A stretch of DNA of 64,000 nucleotides. Origin: Candidatus Thiocaldithrix dubininis. GTDB lineage: Bacteria; Pseudomonadota; Gammaproteobacteria; Thiotrichales; Thiotrichaceae. Positions within the stretch are counted from its first letter, which is position 1; each line of letters opens with the position of its first letter. The stretch is from assembly GCA_029972135.1 (NCBI GenBank), contig CP124755.1:1860001-1924000 (forward strand). Reading direction: 5' to 3'. Below, in pieces: positions 29,618-39,400 of this stretch. The notes beneath the pieces were generated by a model that was given only the letters and a program-made list of their open reading frames with translations, had not been told where the DNA came from and made no database searches. The translations under genes and the position numbers were made by a program.

Positions 29618-29893
29618 ATGCAATCCATCCAAATCACACGTCTTTCCAGCAAAGGACAAATTATCATCCCCAAAGCCATTCGTGCCTTACACGGTTGGGC
29701 AAATGGGCAAGAATTTATAGTTGAAGAAACTGAACAAGGGCTATTGTTACGCCCGTACAAACCCCTAACACTCCCTAAAACCAGCTTGTCACAAGTAGCT
29801 GGCTGTTTAAAACAACACTATCACGGTAAAGCCAAAACCCTTGAAGAGATGGATGAAGCCATCGCTCAAGGCATACAGGAAAGTTGGCAATGA
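29618..29893 (+). CDS. vapB: AbrB/SpoVT-type antitoxin (VapB-like)
   Basis: 91 residues. The swapped-hairpin DNA-binding domain reads TRLSSKGQIIIPKAIRALHGW (residues 7-27; quoted length split by design: SSKGQIIIPKAIR is the core). The C-terminal tail (EEMDEAIAQGIQESW) should wrap the toxin. It overlaps vapC by ATGA and probably represses the pair's promoter in the 175-bp A+T-rich space upstream. Confidence 0.88.
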   Translation: MQSIQITRLSSKGQIIIPKAIRALHGWANGQEFIVEETEQGLLLRPYKPLTLPKTSLSQVAGCLKQHYHGKAKTLEEMDEAIAQGIQESWQ

Positions 29894-30279
29894 TTGCTGT
29901 TGATACCAATTTATTAGTGCGTCTACTCATACAAGACGACGTACAACAAGCCGCAAAAGTCGAACAATTATTTAGCCAACACAAAATTTTTATTGCGGAT
30001 ACTGTAATTTTAGAAACCGAATGGGTATTGCGCTTTGCCTATAAGATAAACGTGCAAGAGATACATTTAGGCTTAAGCCAAATTTTAGGGTTGGAAAATG
30101 TCTTCGTCAGAGATCAATTAGCCGTGCAACAAGCTTTAGAATGGTTTCAAGCAGGCATGGATTTCGCCGATGCTTGGCATTTGGCACTTAGCCAACCTTG
30201 TAAAACTTTTGCCACATTCGACCAAAAGTTAGTAAAACGTACGCCTCAGTCAAGTTTTACAAAAACAGTAGTGCTTTAA
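29890..30279 (+). CDS. vapC: PIN-domain toxin VapC
   Basis: 129 residues from the ATG at 29890 overlapping the antitoxin stop; a TTG at 29884 is less likely. The PIN acidic residues are present: D5 (IAVDTN), E in ILETEWVLR, and two D in MDFADAWHLAL, then FATFDQKL. VapC toxins cleave specific RNAs, often tRNA anticodon loops. The mate is the AbrB-type gene directly ahead. Confidence 0.9.
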   Translation: MIAVDTNLLVRLLIQDDVQQAAKVEQLFSQHKIFIADTVILETEWVLRFAYKINVQEIHLGLSQILGLENVFVRDQLAVQQALEWFQAGMDFADAWHLALSQPCKTFATFDQKLVKRTPQSSFTKTVVL

Positions 30280-30384
30280 ATTTCTGAAACCTAATGCCTA
30301 TCAATTCAAACGGTAAAAATCGCTAAGCTATTGGCTTGAATAGCTTGTAAAATCTAACAATAAACGTATTAAAGGGAAGCCTTT

Positions 30385-30933
30385 ATGTCACTGGCACAAG
30401 TATTGTTAAGCCGCGAAGCATACTTACAACAGGAACAGCAAACCGGATTGAAATATGAATTTCTAAACGGGCAGATGTATGCAATGGCGGGCGGTACATT
30501 TAATCATGCCCGCATTTCGGGTAATTTTTTTGCAAGTTTGCGGCAGCATTTACGCACTAAACCCTGCCAACCCATAAATAGTGATTTACGGGTGCATACG
30601 CCTTCGGGTTTAGATACCTATCCCGATGTATCCGTGTATTGTCATGCACCGGAGCTAAGCGACAATCAAACAACCTTGCTCAACCCCATTTTGTTGGTTG
30701 AAGTGTTATCACCCAGCACTCGCAACTATGACCGCAGCAGCAAATTCGCCCATTACCGTTCAATTGTTAGTCTGCAAGACTATGTATTGATTGATCCCGA
30801 ATCTGTATTAATCGAGCATTATCATCGTCTGAAACAAAATGAATGGTTGCTGCGGGTTTATAGCCAGTTGAGTGATGTGTTAAATCTTGTCACACTGGAT
30901 ATTCACATACCCTTGAGTGAACTTTATGCATAA
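30385..30933 (+). CDS. Uma2 family (DUF820) putative endonuclease
   Basis: 182 residues. Uma2 pattern: KYEFLNGQMYAMAGGTFNHARI, in pieces YEFLNGQMYAMAGG and HARI, then DTYPDVSVYC (D), ILLVEVLSPSTRNYDRSSK (E) and YRSIVSLQDYVLIDPE. The fold is PD-(D/E)XK-like with unknown target. AAGGGAAG precedes the ATG. Such genes are common as lone mobile units. Confidence 0.88.
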   Translation: MSLAQVLLSREAYLQQEQQTGLKYEFLNGQMYAMAGGTFNHARISGNFFASLRQHLRTKPCQPINSDLRVHTPSGLDTYPDVSVYCHAPELSDNQTTLLNPILLVEVLSPSTRNYDRSSKFAHYRSIVSLQDYVLIDPESVLIEHYHRLKQNEWLLRVYSQLSDVLNLVTLDIHIPLSELYA

Positions 30934-30953
30934 TCTCTTCAGGCAACCTACAC

Positions 30954-31421
30954 TCAATACTCCCATGTTTTAGTTTGGTAACTGGCTAATAGCTGGCTGA
31001 CATAAGCGTTATAGGCTTGTTCATTGGCAAACTTGTTTAAATAACTCATGACGCGTAGTTCATTGGGTTTATACCAAGTCCATTGCAGTGTATTAGGGTC
31101 TATCGGTGTAATTTCTAATGTGCCTTGGTTAATGCAGTTATCCGTATGTTCGGTAATTTCCTCTCTAAAAATATAAGTTTCCTGCACTTGCTTTAAGAAA
31201 ACCAGTTTGCCCGCACATGGAATAGAGGGGTATGTAATTAAAGGCTGATGCTTATCGCTGAGGTCAAGTTTAATCGACCATGCCTCACGGTCTTGAATGC
31301 CAATGCCGCCCCAAATGCCTTGCAGTTTCGCCAAGCCTTCAGCATTGTTTTCGGCTTTAACAACTGACACATTCAAGACACAAACAAGCAAAATGAACGT
31401 ACTGAAAAGCGTTTTAAACAT
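30954..31421 (-). CDS. Secreted hypothetical protein
   Basis: 155 residues with a signal peptide (MFKTLFSTFILLVCVLNVSVVKA). The mature part is a beta-rich domain (LQGIWGGIGIQDREAWSIKLDL, split as LQGIWGGIGI and WSIKLDL) with two cysteines (PSIPCAG, DNCINQG) that may form a disulfide. It recalls lipocalin/META-like small sandwiches but no family is assigned. Confidence 0.6.
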   Translation of the reverse strand: MFKTLFSTFILLVCVLNVSVVKAENNAEGLAKLQGIWGGIGIQDREAWSIKLDLSDKHQPLITYPSIPCAGKLVFLKQVQETYIFREEITEHTDNCINQGTLEITPIDPNTLQWTWYKPNELRVMSYLNKFANEQAYNAYVSQLLASYQTKTWEY

Positions 31422-31570
31422 ATTAATGACTCCCCTATATCTAGAAAAATTATACGATTAGCTAATATTAACCCCAGTGATAGTGATTTGCCCTGCGAAA
31501 TCCTAAGAAATTATTTACAATCGAAGGTATCTATTGATTATTCCAAGCGTCTTGTGCAGGAGTTTGCCGC

Positions 31571-34093
31571 ATGCCCTTCTCAACCCCTCGTGACCCAGCT
31601 AATAGCACCTTAAGCGTTCAAACCCTTACCTTGCAAAATCGCTACGTTTTAAAACACTGTATGGCGGAAACCGCATTAGGTAAGGTGTATTGGGCGTTGG
31701 ATAATCAAGCGCAGAATACGCCGTTAATCATCTTCACGGTGCAGCCGGAATTAGCCCTACACTCCACTTTTGAACGCGCCTTGCGTCAAGTAGCGCCGAC
31801 CTTTAATGAACCGCTGCGTTATCAACCGCAGGTATTAGATCACGGTAAAGAAGCGGATGGTTTATTGTGGTTAGCGATGCAAGCCAGCAACGGTAGCTTG
31901 CTCTCCGAACGTATGCATGATTTAGACGAGCGCGGTTTGACGGTTGAGGATGCCTTGGCAATAGCAGATCAATTGGCGCAAGCGGTAGGCAATCAACGTC
32001 CAGACGGCGTTTCGGGGTTTATTGAACCGGGCATTATTTGGCAAGAACAAGGGCATGATGTGTTATTAAATGCGCCCGTCGTTGCCGCGTTACGCCTATG
32101 CCAAAACCAGCAAACAAATGCAGGTACGCAACGCAATGCATTCCATTCTAGTTATTTAAGCCCAGAAGCGGCGTTAGGCGATAAACCGATTAGCGCGGAT
32201 GATACGTTCTCGATTGCCTGTATTTTATATGAGTTATTACAAGCTCAGTTGCCGTTCCATCAATACACCAGTTTGGAAGCCGCAGTTAAGAATATTAGTC
32301 CCGCAAATGTACGCAAATTACGCCCAGAAGCATGGGCGGTATTACAGCAAGCTTTGAAATTCAAACGGGAAGAACGACCAATTTCGCCGCCGGTATTATT
32401 AAGTAGCTTGCATAAAAAGCAGCAGAAAAAAATGTGGTTGCCTGCGGCGGCATTAGTAGCGGCTAGCGTAACAGCCTACGCCAGTTATCATTTGTTATCA
32501 CAAGTTACCCCATCGCCTGAACCTATTACGACAGCGAGTAATAAAGTTGAGGTGACACCTTTAAGCACAACCGCGAACACAACCAGCGAGACGAATACTG
32601 CACCGACTGAACCGTTAAGCACGCCTAGTTTGGTGAATGAAACTGCTCCAGCAGAGGCAAAAGACCAAGAAACGGCAAATCAAATGCAGGCATTAAGCAA
32701 TGAAAGCAAACCGCAAGAACCGTTGACGACCTTAGAGGGCAGTACCAGCAGTGCCGCTATGACTGCACCTTTGCCGCCCAGCAATACATTAAGCATTGAA
32801 GCACCGCTATTAAGTGCAGAAGAACAGACGCAAATTAGCACTTGGTTAAAAGACGCGGATAATGCAGTTAAGCAAGGCAAAATCCTCAGCAATAATACCG
32901 AAGAGCCAACCGCCACTTATTATTTGCGCAAAGTGATTAAGTTGGATGCCAATAATGAGACAGCCCAACAATTGTTAAATCAGTTGGTTAAAGATCAACA
33001 AGCCAAAGCTGAAGTATTATTAGGCAAAGGGCAACAAAGTGAAGCAGGCGATATTTTAAAAGAAACCGATGAATTAATTACCAGCTTTAATTTAATCGAC
33101 AGTTTGCCTGAACAAGTACGTATGGAGGCAGAGCTTAACAATAAAGACAGCGGCGAAAATAATAAAGCGCAGCATTATATTGAACGTGCTAAACGCGCCA
33201 TTGATTACGGCAATTTAACCGAAGGTGATGACCGTAGCGAAAGTGCTACGCAGTATTTAGAAACCTTGTTGAGTGAATACCCCAACCATAGCGAAGGCAC
33301 AAAATTATTAGCTCAAGTCGCTCAACTACAACAAGATAACGCACAAGCAGCGTTACGCAAAGGCAATACGGATAAGGCACGGAGCGCGTTAGATGCCAGT
33401 CAGAACTTAATTGGCAAGTATAATTTAGATAAGCTGGTCGAAACGCAATTAAGCTTGGAAAAGCGTTATCGTGAAACGGAAATTATGGGTGTATACCCCA
33501 CTACTAATACTGCTAGTAATACGCCTCGAACACCGGAAGCACGTCCTATTGCTAGCGCGGCTGTGAATAAAGATAAAGACAAAACGCCTAATGCCGATAA
33601 GGATGATAAAGCAAGCAAAACCGCCGCTAAACCTGAAAGCAAAGAAACTGCACCTAAAACTATAGCTAATGCTGCACCGCCTAGCCGTACTGTAGTTGTT
33701 ACGCCCCCCGCAGCGGCAATTCCAACGATTCCCGTACCAGTGGTTACGTATGACCCCAACTTAGCAAATGACCCCGCAGTAACTGAAACACAAGCCAATG
33801 AAAAAGAAATCATAGAAACCACGGAAGTAGTTGAAGAACCATCTCCGGCTGAAACAGATAATTCAGAACCCGAAGTCGCTACTTTTGTGATTGAAACCCC
33901 TGCCTCCATTAAAGCCCCTGAAGCAGAGGTAGCCGTCGCGCCTGCCGCAATGCTCAATAATGAACAAGATAAGCCGGAAACACATAATACAGAAAGCAGT
34001 ACGGAGGAAATCCCAGACAATGCAACGGCGCATGTCCCGGGTTTGGTCGAAGTGCCTTTACCAAATTTAAATGCTGATAATGCCACGAATTAA
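31571..34093 (+). CDS. Membrane-anchored pseudokinase-like protein
   Basis: 840 residues. Residues ~20-285 follow the Ser/Thr kinase fold (YVLKHCMAETALGKVYWA as glycine loop; SYLSPEAALGDKPISADDTF as APE region; CILYELLQAQLPF), but the catalytic HRD-x-K-x-x-N and DFG motifs are absent (GFIEPGIIW, LLNAPVV instead). One membrane helix spans 289-309. The outside part has two helical TPR-like blocks (~410-640) and a long Thr/Pro/Glu-rich tail. Likely a scaffold or sensor rather than an enzyme. AGGAG precedes the ATG. Confidence 0.7.
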   Translation: MPFSTPRDPANSTLSVQTLTLQNRYVLKHCMAETALGKVYWALDNQAQNTPLIIFTVQPELALHSTFERALRQVAPTFNEPLRYQPQVLDHGKEADGLLWLAMQASNGSLLSERMHDLDERGLTVEDALAIADQLAQAVGNQRPDGVSGFIEPGIIWQEQGHDVLLNAPVVAALRLCQNQQTNAGTQRNAFHSSYLSPEAALGDKPISADDTFSIACILYELLQAQLPFHQYTSLEAAVKNISPANVRKLRPEAWAVLQQALKFKREERPISPPVLLSSLHKKQQKKMWLPAAALVAASVTAYASYHLLSQVTPSPEPITTASNKVEVTPLSTTANTTSETNTAPTEPLSTPSLVNETAPAEAKDQETANQMQALSNESKPQEPLTTLEGSTSSAAMTAPLPPSNTLSIEAPLLSAEEQTQISTWLKDADNAVKQGKILSNNTEEPTATYYLRKVIKLDANNETAQQLLNQLVKDQQAKAEVLLGKGQQSEAGDILKETDELITSFNLIDSLPEQVRMEAELNNKDSGENNKAQHYIERAKRAIDYGNLTEGDDRSESATQYLETLLSEYPNHSEGTKLLAQVAQLQQDNAQAALRKGNTDKARSALDASQNLIGKYNLDKLVETQLSLEKRYRETEIMGVYPTTNTASNTPRTPEARPIASAAVNKDKDKTPNADKDDKASKTAAKPESKETAPKTIANAAPPSRTVVVTPPAAAIPTIPVPVVTYDPNLANDPAVTETQANEKEIIETTEVVEEPSPAETDNSEPEVATFVIETPASIKAPEAEVAVAPAAMLNNEQDKPETHNTESSTEEIPDNATAHVPGLVEVPLPNLNADNATN

Positions 34094-34103
34094 GGCATAC
34101 CCC

Positions 34104-36473
34104 TTAATTAGGCGGCGCTAGTACACGAATCGTCACCCGGTCGACAGCGCCCGCCTCATCAAACACCGTTAAACTAAAGTCACCCGCTTGGGTAAAGGTA
34201 TAGCGTAACCCTTGTTGGGTAACATCGCGCCCAATCGGCATGTCATTGACTAACCACGTATACGCACCCTGCCCGCCTTCTGCCTGCAAATTCAGCGTAA
34301 CAGCATTAGTATCCGCTTGCTTCGCCAGTGATACCCGCGTGGTATCGTCTAATTGGCGTATGGCTAATTCGCGTCCTGCGTATTGTTGTACCTGTGCCGA
34401 ACACGCCGGATCAAACGCGGGCAGTTGCATACGTTGCAAGGTTGCATTACTTAACCACGCATTAAGTTCTAACGGCCATTGAGCATATTGCCGTTGCTCG
34501 CGTTGGGGTACGTTACAATCGGCTAATACCCGTAAACCCGTTGCCGGGTTAATCCAATAGGTTTGCAACGCGGCTGACCATGAAGCTTTATCGACATTAG
34601 GCAAGGTAGGCGGAATATGCTGATTCAATACCAGCGCTCGTAAACGTTGATGACAATGCTCAGGGGCAGTTTGCGCGGCCGCTTCGCCTAAAGGCCAACA
34701 TATATCCACCTTACTTACGGATTCTGGACGTTGAGTAGCCATACTAGGCGTATTCTTCGGTAATGCGCGGAATACCTCGAACAAAATCGGCGCGGCAGTA
34801 TGTGCGCCAAATTGCCCCGGCATGGGTGTGCCATCCGGTCGCCCTGCCCAAACACCAACGGTATAGGCATCGGTTACCCCAATGGCCCAAGCATCACGAT
34901 AACCGTAACTAGTACCCGTTTTCCACGCAATTCGTGCGCTATTACTTGCGCCTTCTGGGGGTGTTACCCCACGCAATATATCGCGAATAATCCACGCACT
35001 GCCTGCCGACAATAAACGCCGTTCTACGACAGGGTCTGTTTGTAAATAACGCGGGGCAATGCTTAAACCGCCTCGGGCTAAAGCGCTAAAGCCATGCACT
35101 AAATCTTCTAAACGCGTTCCTGCACCGCCCAAAATTACGCTTAAATTAGCAGGCGTTTTATTGGGAAATACAATATCTACTCCCCCAGTTTTTAAACGCG
35201 CTACAAACACTGCGGGGCTAAGCCGTTGTAATAAGCTTACAGCGGGTACATTTAAGGATTGTTGCAAGGCTTGCGTGGCACTAATCGGCCCTGAAAAGTT
35301 TTTAAAGAAATTTTGCGGAGCATATTGTTCGAGTTTAACCGGCACATCGCTTAATAAGCTTGCGGAATGAATCAAACCATCATCCAACGCCATACCGTAT
35401 AAAAACGGTTTTAAGGTTGAGCCGGGTGAACGTAAGGCTTGCACCATATCGACTTGCCCAAAGCGTTCCTGATCGAAAAAATCGGCTGAGCCTGCATACG
35501 CTCGCACTAAGCCGGTTTTATTTTCCATGACTAACACCGCTAACGAGGCTTTATCCGGCAAAATATTAACGCGAGTCCGTAAAATATTTTCCACAGCCCA
35601 TTGGGTGTTAGCATTTAAACTGGTGGGTAAACGCGCCACATTTTGCGCAAAGGCTAATGGCTTCATACGCTGCGCAAATAAAGGTGCAAGCATGGGTTGC
35701 TGAAAATACGCTTTAACCACGGGTTCAATCATGGCATCCGCCACGACACTAGACGACCAAATACCTTGGCTTGCCATACGCTGTAAGACTTTATCACGAT
35801 AACGCTGGGCTAATTCAGGATTACGGTCAGGACGTAAACGTGAAGGGGCTTGCGGCAAGACAGCTAATAAAGCGGCTTCGGCATGGCTTAAATTAGCTGC
35901 TGATTTATGTAGCCATGCATAACTCGCCGTTTGTACACCTTCAATGGGCCCGCCAAACGGTGCAAGATTTAAATAGAAACTGAGAATATCGTCTTTGCTG
36001 TAATGCCATTCTAATTGCAAAGCCCGAAACATTTGCCAACCTTTGCCCGCCAATGTTTTGCTATGCGGGTCTAAAATACGCGCCACTTGCATGCTTAGGG
36101 TTGAACCGCCCGAAATAACTTTACCTTGCGTAACACGCTGCCATGCCGCTCGTATTAAGGCATAAGGGTTAATGCCGGGGTGTTTATAAAACCAGCGATC
36201 TTCGTATTCGAGTAAGGCTTGAATATACAGCGGCGAAACTTCATCAACACGTACCGGATAGCGCCAAACACCGGCTTCATCCGCAAAGGCTCGTAAGGGA
36301 GTACGATTCTCCGACAGAATTAATACACTGCGCACTCGGTTGGGGTCTGGCAAAGGCCAGAGTTTATCCGCCGCCAAAAACAGTAGCAGGCTGAATAGCC
36401 CGCTACCGATTAACACGAAACAGACGCGCTTTACGACATGCCCGTTAAGACGTTTATGGAATTGCCAAACCAC
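34104..36473 (-). CDS. pbpC: Penicillin-binding protein 1C
   Basis: 789 residues if started at the GTG at 36473, which overlaps the alpha-2-macroglobulin stop by 20 nt; an in-frame GTG at 36416 is the alternative. Membrane anchor, then GT51 transglycosylase (EDRWFYKHPGIN, GGSTLSMQVARIL), transpeptidase with SPGSTLKPF (SxxK), QSLN and KTGTSYGYRDAW, and the C-terminal BiPBP_C domain. It acts in periplasmic peptidoglycan. The alpha-2-macroglobulin gene just upstream is its usual partner. Confidence 0.96.
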   Translation of the reverse strand: MVWQFHKRLNGHVVKRVCFVLIGSGLFSLLLFLAADKLWPLPDPNRVRSVLILSENRTPLRAFADEAGVWRYPVRVDEVSPLYIQALLEYEDRWFYKHPGINPYALIRAAWQRVTQGKVISGGSTLSMQVARILDPHSKTLAGKGWQMFRALQLEWHYSKDDILSFYLNLAPFGGPIEGVQTASYAWLHKSAANLSHAEAALLAVLPQAPSRLRPDRNPELAQRYRDKVLQRMASQGIWSSSVVADAMIEPVVKAYFQQPMLAPLFAQRMKPLAFAQNVARLPTSLNANTQWAVENILRTRVNILPDKASLAVLVMENKTGLVRAYAGSADFFDQERFGQVDMVQALRSPGSTLKPFLYGMALDDGLIHSASLLSDVPVKLEQYAPQNFFKNFSGPISATQALQQSLNVPAVSLLQRLSPAVFVARLKTGGVDIVFPNKTPANLSVILGGAGTRLEDLVHGFSALARGGLSIAPRYLQTDPVVERRLLSAGSAWIIRDILRGVTPPEGASNSARIAWKTGTSYGYRDAWAIGVTDAYTVGVWAGRPDGTPMPGQFGAHTAAPILFEVFRALPKNTPSMATQRPESVSKVDICWPLGEAAAQTAPEHCHQRLRALVLNQHIPPTLPNVDKASWSAALQTYWINPATGLRVLADCNVPQREQRQYAQWPLELNAWLSNATLQRMQLPAFDPACSAQVQQYAGRELAIRQLDDTTRVSLAKQADTNAVTLNLQAEGGQGAYTWLVNDMPIGRDVTQQGLRYTFTQAGDFSLTVFDEAGAVDRVTIRVLAPPN

Positions 36474-39400
36474 TAGGCGCTGCACCAATCCCGCTAAATT
36501 CAGGGCGATACATATCCAACACCGTGGGGGGTGGTACAGCAAATTTACCGCTAGACACCACCCGCGCTAAATAGAACAGGTGATAACGGGTTTTTGGCTC
36601 TAATGCTAATGCAGCAACATAACGATCATCGCGGAATTCTTGATGTTTCAGCGTTGTACTATCCACTAGCTCGGTTAGAGGTTTATCCGTGCCTTCCAGT
36701 TGCAAGCCTTCCAGCGATTCATTATTTGCCAGATTCGTGTTTTCTACTTCCAAACCAGCCGGTACTAAATCCACCACTAAAGCATCGCGTAAACTATCAT
36801 TACTGCTCACATTCAGATAAGTTAGCAACAACATGCCCGGCTTCAAATCAGCCGCATTCAACTTTTTACCTTGCAAGTTATACCATTGCCGTGTGACTTG
36901 AATATGATCAGTTTTCGCTTCCGGTGCTGCTGCTGGATAAGCTTCCATATTAAAACCAACATACAACAACTTACCGCTGCTACTGCTAATTTCAATGCCT
37001 TTTTGTAACTCGTCCATGCTAATGCTGCGATATAACGGCGCTGTACCCGATAAGTCCACAGGATTGCCGCCAATACTAAGCTTAGCTTTCCAACCGTCTT
37101 TAGCCCGTGCCAGAATTTCCTTACCCGCTAAGAAGGTAAATAACTGTTCTTGCGTGCTTAGGTAATTATTCGCGTGCAACAGAGTGCTCAGTTTTTTGGT
37201 TTGTTCTGATACATTGCCAATGTTGGTTTTATAACGCAGCATTAAATACAAAATCGCGGCTTGATCGCGTAAGGTACTGCCATAATCGCCTAAATACAGC
37301 TTGTCATCCCGTACCGTTTCTAAACCGCGTTTCATAGAAGCATCCGCGCGTTGTTTATCACCTTGTGCACTTAACGCTAAACCTAAATGCACCAAAGGCA
37401 AGCCCGATTTAGCATTGTTGGCTTCTTGGTCGTAAATCACGCGAATCGTACCTAACGGCGCTTGTTTCACACGCGACAACACGTAAGCCGCATACGCACG
37501 GGTAGCCAAATCTAAATGTGCAGGCGAATCCGAAAACTCATAACGACTATCAATATAACGCTCACCTTCCTGTAAGTGTTCTTGCAGATTTTTTAAGGCA
37601 CGTTGCAACATCCACTCGGGTACAGCAAAACCGCGTTCTTTGGCATCTAACAAGAAGTCGGTGACATACGGCGTTAACCAATAATTAACCTCGCTTTCGT
37701 CTTCCCAAGTACTAAAACCACCATCCGATAACTGCATACCCGCTAAGCGTAACAACGCGCTATTCACACGATTGCTACGTTCTTGCATATCCATTGATTT
37801 TAGCCCCAATTTCTCAGCTACATCCGGCTCAAGATACAAATACGGCCAAGCGCTACTGGTAGTTTGTTCTAAGCAACCATAAGGATATTGCAATAAATCT
37901 TGTAAGGCATTTTGTAAGGGTAACGGCGAACTGGCGGCTAGGGTTAAGCTGGCTGTTGCACCGGCAGGTAATAAACCTTGCAAAATACTGCTATCCAACT
38001 TCACATTTTGCCCCGGTGGAATTTCCTTATAAATCGCCAATTGTTTCGCTGGATAAGCGGGACGCACCGAAACCGCTAATTGCCGATGAGCGGTAAAGCC
38101 TTTACCACTTAATTCCAGTTGTACATTACCCAAACCAAAAGCTTGTTGCGCTGTTACGGGTAAACGCAAGGCTTGCCGTTTACCGGCGGCAATCGTTAAG
38201 TTTTGATTGAGTGGGTTTAAACCCAAGATCGGATCAGCACTAACTTTTAAGCTAACAGACAAGGTTTCTTGCGTGGTGTTATTTAAATCCACCGTCACAA
38301 ATGCACTATCACCCGCTGCAAGAAAACGAGGTGCGGCTAAACTTGCCACAACAGGAGATGCCACTTGCATATCTTTTTCAGCACTACCTAATTTATCGCT
38401 GGTAGCGGCTAATGCCATTAAGCGTACTGTGCCATCAAAGCCCGGAATATTTAATTCAATCGTGGCTTTACCGTCAGCATTAAATGCTACTGCGCCGCTG
38501 AACAATGACACAATTTTCAAATCCGGTCGTGCATACGCACCGCCTTTACTTCTAATACCATCCCCACCAAAACGTTGGCGTAACATTGCGCCATCCACGC
38601 TTTCAATGATTTTGCCATAAGCATCGTACATAGCCGGGCTATAGGCATGTTGTGAGAAATAATACTTAAATGGATCGGGTGTTTTGAAATCGGTAATATT
38701 TAATACGCCTACATCTACCGCTGCCAACGTGACAAACGCCGATTGTCCTTGCAAATTATCAGCACTAACCGTCACGCTGACTTTACTTTCTGGCTGAATT
38801 TTAACAGGCGCATCAATAGCTAGATTGAGCTTGCGGTCGGCGCGATCCAATGGCAAGTAAATAATGCCTAAGGCTCGATTCGGCGCAATCTTCTGTTCAA
38901 CACTGGCAGGACGGAAGTTCGTTACTGTGATATATAAATCATGCCGCGCCCAATTCGCATCTACTGGAATCGCCACACTCGCACCCGTAGCAGGTAAACT
39001 AATAGGCTGCGACCACAATAAATCACTACCTTCAACGGCGACAATCGCTTCCCCGGCGGACGGTGGCGTAATTTTTAAATTAACAGTATCACCTGCTTTA
39101 TACGCTGGTTTATCTAATGCTAATTCAATTTGATCAGGACGTGCCGCATTATTTTCAGATTGCTCCCAATCCCAACCCGCATGAAAGGCATAGGCAGTTT
39201 TTAACTTAGTTTCAGGGTCTTCGACTTCTAAACGATAAAATCCCGTCGTCACTGGGAAACTAACCTTAGCCTGCCCTTTGCTATCCAATTGCACCTTTTG
39301 CAAAGTCAGTGGATATTCACTGGCAATATCCTTACGTTGCCAACCTTCCGAGTCGTTATATTCCCAGAAATATTCTTTTTCTTCGCGCACTAGGGTCACG

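Noticed and set aside
33466-34086. 206-aa minus-strand frame
   Set aside because: Shadow of the low-complexity tail of the pseudokinase gene, which gives Ala/Ser/Val-rich nonsense.
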